From Caulobacter mirabilis (GTDB taxonomy: Bacteria > Pseudomonadota > Alphaproteobacteria > Caulobacterales > Caulobacteraceae), in contig NZ_CP024201.1 in NCBI RefSeq assembly GCF_002749615.1, positions 186,001-250,000 of the forward strand: 64,000 bases of DNA, read 5' to 3'. Made by a program: the position numbers and the translations under genes. Shown here in pieces: positions 62,562-64,000 of the stretch. The notes beneath the pieces are model-generated. The model made no database searches and had not been told where the DNA came from. It was given only the letters and a program-made list of their open reading frames with translations. How positions within the stretch are numbered: the first letter of the stretch is position 1; the number at the start of each line of letters is the position of its first letter.

Positions 62562-62801
62562 ATGCTTCGCAAATGTGCCACCGCCGTCGCTGTTGGCCTG
62601 GTTTGCCTTTCGGGGCAGGCCTTCGCTCAACAGGCTCCGGCTAAGGCCGCTACCAGCGCGGTTGCCCGCGTTGGCGCTCCGGCCGCTCAATCGAACCAGT
62701 TCGAGGCTTCGCCCTGGCTGCTGTTCGTGATCTTCGGCGTCGCCACCACCGCGGTTATCATCGCGGCGAATGACGACGACGACGGTCCGTCGAGCCCGTA
62801 G
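62562..62801 (+). CDS. Small secreted/membrane protein with acidic DDDD-G-SSP tail
   Basis: 79 residues. Signal peptide (CATAVAVGLVCLSGQAFAQQ), a 25-residue Ala-rich spacer, one transmembrane helix (SPWLLFVIFGVATTAVIIAA) and the tail NDDDDGPSSP. Signal peptide plus C-terminal helix plus short charged tail recalls small proteins encoded near exopolysaccharide clusters of alphaproteobacteria that end in D-D-x-P-x-SP; their role is unknown. It is isolated between two terminators and so has its own promoter and message, about 300-400 bases long. Confidence 0.75.
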   Translation: MLRKCATAVAVGLVCLSGQAFAQQAPAKAATSAVARVGAPAAQSNQFEASPWLLFVIFGVATTAVIIAANDDDDGPSSP

Positions 62802-62810
62802 GGGTAGCTC

Positions 62811-62828
62811 TATCGGCTTCGGCCGATA
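62811..62828 (+). terminator. UUCG-type hairpin after the 79-residue gene
   Basis: TATCGGC-TTCG-GCCGATA, a seven-base-pair stem with an extra-stable TTCG loop, ten bases after the stop codon. It probably protects the 3' end or assists the terminator at 62842. Confidence 0.6.
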
Positions 62829-62841
62829 TAGAAATCTTGAG

Positions 62842-62875
62842 AAAGCCAGCGGACCTCAAAGTCCGCTGGCTTTTT
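62842..62875 (+). terminator. Strong rho-independent terminator
   Basis: A perfect 13-base-pair stem (62842-62854 with 62861-62873, loop CTCAAA) whose 3' arm runs directly into TTTTT. Ends the message of the 79-residue protein. Confidence 0.95.
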
Positions 62876-63166
62876 CTATGGCCCACAAGAGGCGGGGCCG
62901 TGAGGTCGGTAACGACGCACTTGACCGAGCATTGGCGAGCGCGGATAAGGCGGCTCTGCTGTTTGATTTTCTGTCGCCAATCAAGGCGTTCGGTCCAAGG
63001 CGGAAGCGTGACGGAAAGCGTCTTTCTAAGGACTTGTTCCGATGAAAGAGTTGTTGCTCCGGCTACGGGATCCAAGCGCCCGCCTTCTTGATCGAACGTG
63101 TTGCTCAACATCGACTGAAGAAGAGCGGCATCGCCGGGTGAGGGCGTGTTTGATGCGGGAGGTTCT
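62876..63166 (+). other. Leader region of the polysaccharide export operon
   Basis: The stretch from 62802 to 63166 has no convincing gene apart from the two hairpins. Short open frames here have poor codon use and no ribosome-binding site. It must hold the promoter of the export operon; GATGCGGGAGGTTCT just before 63167 contains the ribosome-binding site. Confidence 0.45.
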
Positions 63167-63877
63167 ATGACGGCTGTGATCGCGAGGGGGTCTTCTCGAG
63201 CCATCGCTATGCGCTCGGCGCTGGTTCTCGTGGTTTCCGCCCTGGCGCTTTCCGCCTGTGCGAGCGGGAGCCGCAATCAGGCCTCGTCGTTTTCGGTGCC
63301 GTCGGCGCCGGAGCCGATGAAAACCGAGTACAAGATCGGTCCGCTCGACGAGCTCAGCATCAACGTCTTCCAGGTCAAGGATCTCACGCTCGAGAAGGTC
63401 CAGGTGGACGCGACGGGCAACATCCTGCTGCCGCTGATCGGCCAGGTCGCCGCGTCCGGCAAGACGACCACCGAACTGTCGGCCGACATTTCCGCCGCTC
63501 TCGGTCAGAAGTATCTCCAGTCGCCGCAGGTTTCGGTTCTGGTGGTTCAATCGGCGAACCAGAAGGTGACCGTCGACGGCTCGGTCAACGAAGCGGGCGT
63601 CTTCGTCATGAAGGGGCGGACGACGCTGATGCAGGCCGTGGCCATGGCCAAGGGCCCCAACCGGACCGCGAACCTCCAGCGCGTGGTCGTGTTCCGGAGC
63701 GTGGGCGGCCAGCGGATGGCCGCCACGTTCGACCTGGCCGCCATTCGGCGCGGCGAGATGCCAGATCCTGAAATTCTCGGCGACGACGTGGTCGTGGTCG
63801 ACGGCTCGGCGGCGAAAGGGATCGTTCGTGAAGTTCTGGCGGCCCTCCCTGCGCTCGCCATCTTCCGGCCGTACTAA
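63167..63877 (+). CDS. Polysaccharide export outer-membrane lipoprotein (Wza-like)
   Basis: 236 residues from ATG 63167 (GGGAGG five bases upstream). Lipobox LALSACAS near residue 30. Poly_export domain: TEYKIGPLDELSINVFQVKD and VQVDATGNILLPLIGQVAAS then SPQVSVLVVQSANQKVTVDG, then an SLBB domain (SVNEAGVFVMKGRTTLMQAV). Shorter than E. coli Wza (about 360), like the HfsD/GumB-type proteins. It would form the outer-membrane channel for an exopolysaccharide, holdfast or capsule; the next gene begins 41 bases later. Confidence 0.92.
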   Translation: MTAVIARGSSRAIAMRSALVLVVSALALSACASGSRNQASSFSVPSAPEPMKTEYKIGPLDELSINVFQVKDLTLEKVQVDATGNILLPLIGQVAASGKTTTELSADISAALGQKYLQSPQVSVLVVQSANQKVTVDGSVNEAGVFVMKGRTTLMQAVAMAKGPNRTANLQRVVVFRSVGGQRMAATFDLAAIRRGEMPDPEILGDDVVVVDGSAAKGIVREVLAALPALAIFRPY

Positions 63878-63918
63878 ACCAGCCACTGCTTGGGCCTCCT
63901 AGTTGGGATTCCGTACCG

Positions 63919-64000
63919 ATGTTGGGTAAAGATAACGACGCGAGGCCCATCAGTCTTCGCGACCAGCGCGCTCCTGTCATCGTGGGCGCGGCGCCGGTGC
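63919..64000 (+). CDS. Start of next gene in export operon, cut by window edge
   Basis: An open frame from ATG 63919 to the edge, 27 codons (MLGKDNDARPISLRDQRAPV continuing). After a Wza-like gene a Wzc/GumC-type chain-length regulator or tyrosine kinase is usual, and a polar cytoplasmic N-terminus fits, but too little is visible to say. Confidence 0.5.
   Translation, partial: MLGKDNDARPISLRDQRAPVIVGAAPV

Noticed and set aside
62770..63045. Open frame after the 79-residue gene that starts inside it
   Set aside because: It crosses the strong terminator hairpin at 62842-62875, has no ribosome-binding site and no domain.

Overview
The window is about 70% G+C, densely packed, and reads as chromosomal DNA of a Caulobacterales alphaproteobacterium (Caulobacter/Phenylobacterium type). 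The evidence is several TonB-dependent receptors, a MipZ-like ParA ATPase, CHASE3 and hybrid histidine kinases, dispersed palindromic intergenic repeats of the kind common in that order, and the mutM/ubiE/ubiB/coaBC/dut block. I see no rRNA, tRNA, CRISPR array, insertion sequence or prophage.

Layout. 0-9 kb: housekeeping genes: a thermonuclease-like fragment, enoyl-CoA hydratase, a TraB/GumN protein, a DJ-1/PfpI protein, mutM, then ubiE-ubiB (ubiquinone), coaBC and dut, with small unknowns between them. 9-16 kb: two CoA-transferases of different families, purC, and an iron-uptake pair (Fur-box TonB receptor plus PiuC-like oxygenase). 16-21 kb: a triple-PAS hybrid histidine kinase, an MHS-type symporter and a frameshifted HPP-CBS protein. 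21-33 kb: a molybdenum neighbourhood: modB, a siroheme-synthase variant, a periplasmic-type Mo hydroxylase (iorAB) with a divergent cytochrome c, a MobA/MocA-like nucleotidyltransferase, moaA-D-E-B-C and xdhC. A Zur-box zinc receptor and a divergent methyltransferase sit in its middle. 34-37 kb: three consecutive genes that resemble sugar-modification enzymes (aminotransferase, aldo/keto reductase, SpsF-type cytidylyltransferase) but each lacks hallmark catalytic residues. 37-50 kb: retropepsin-like protein, PadR regulator, alanine dehydrogenase, alpha-2-macroglobulin plus PBP1C, carbonic anhydrase, and a maleylacetoacetate isomerase/FAH-type pair. 49-58 kb: CHASE3 kinase, orphan TonB-like protein, OmpA lipoprotein, S9 peptidase plus a dipeptide-type ABC ATPase, and a MipZ-like ATPase followed by a WecG/TagA glycosyltransferase. 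58-64 kb: nadE, a proline-linker OmpA porin, a tiny secreted or membrane protein, and the start of a Wza-type polysaccharide export operon.

Togetherness. Molybdate import, pterin synthesis (moaABCDE), nucleotide attachment (MobA/MocA-like) and XdhC-type maturation could supply the IorAB enzyme encoded between them, with the divergent cytochrome c a candidate electron acceptor. The A2M/PBP1C pair, the OmpA proteins, the orphan TonB-like protein and the polysaccharide export genes are envelope functions.

Caution. Three genes between 20.6 and 23.6 kb (HPP-CBS, a small lipoprotein, cytochrome c) carry about eight one-base indels, several in short homopolymers. I read this as probable local sequence error rather than real decay. 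Family assignments come from motifs recalled from the families; no database search was possible.
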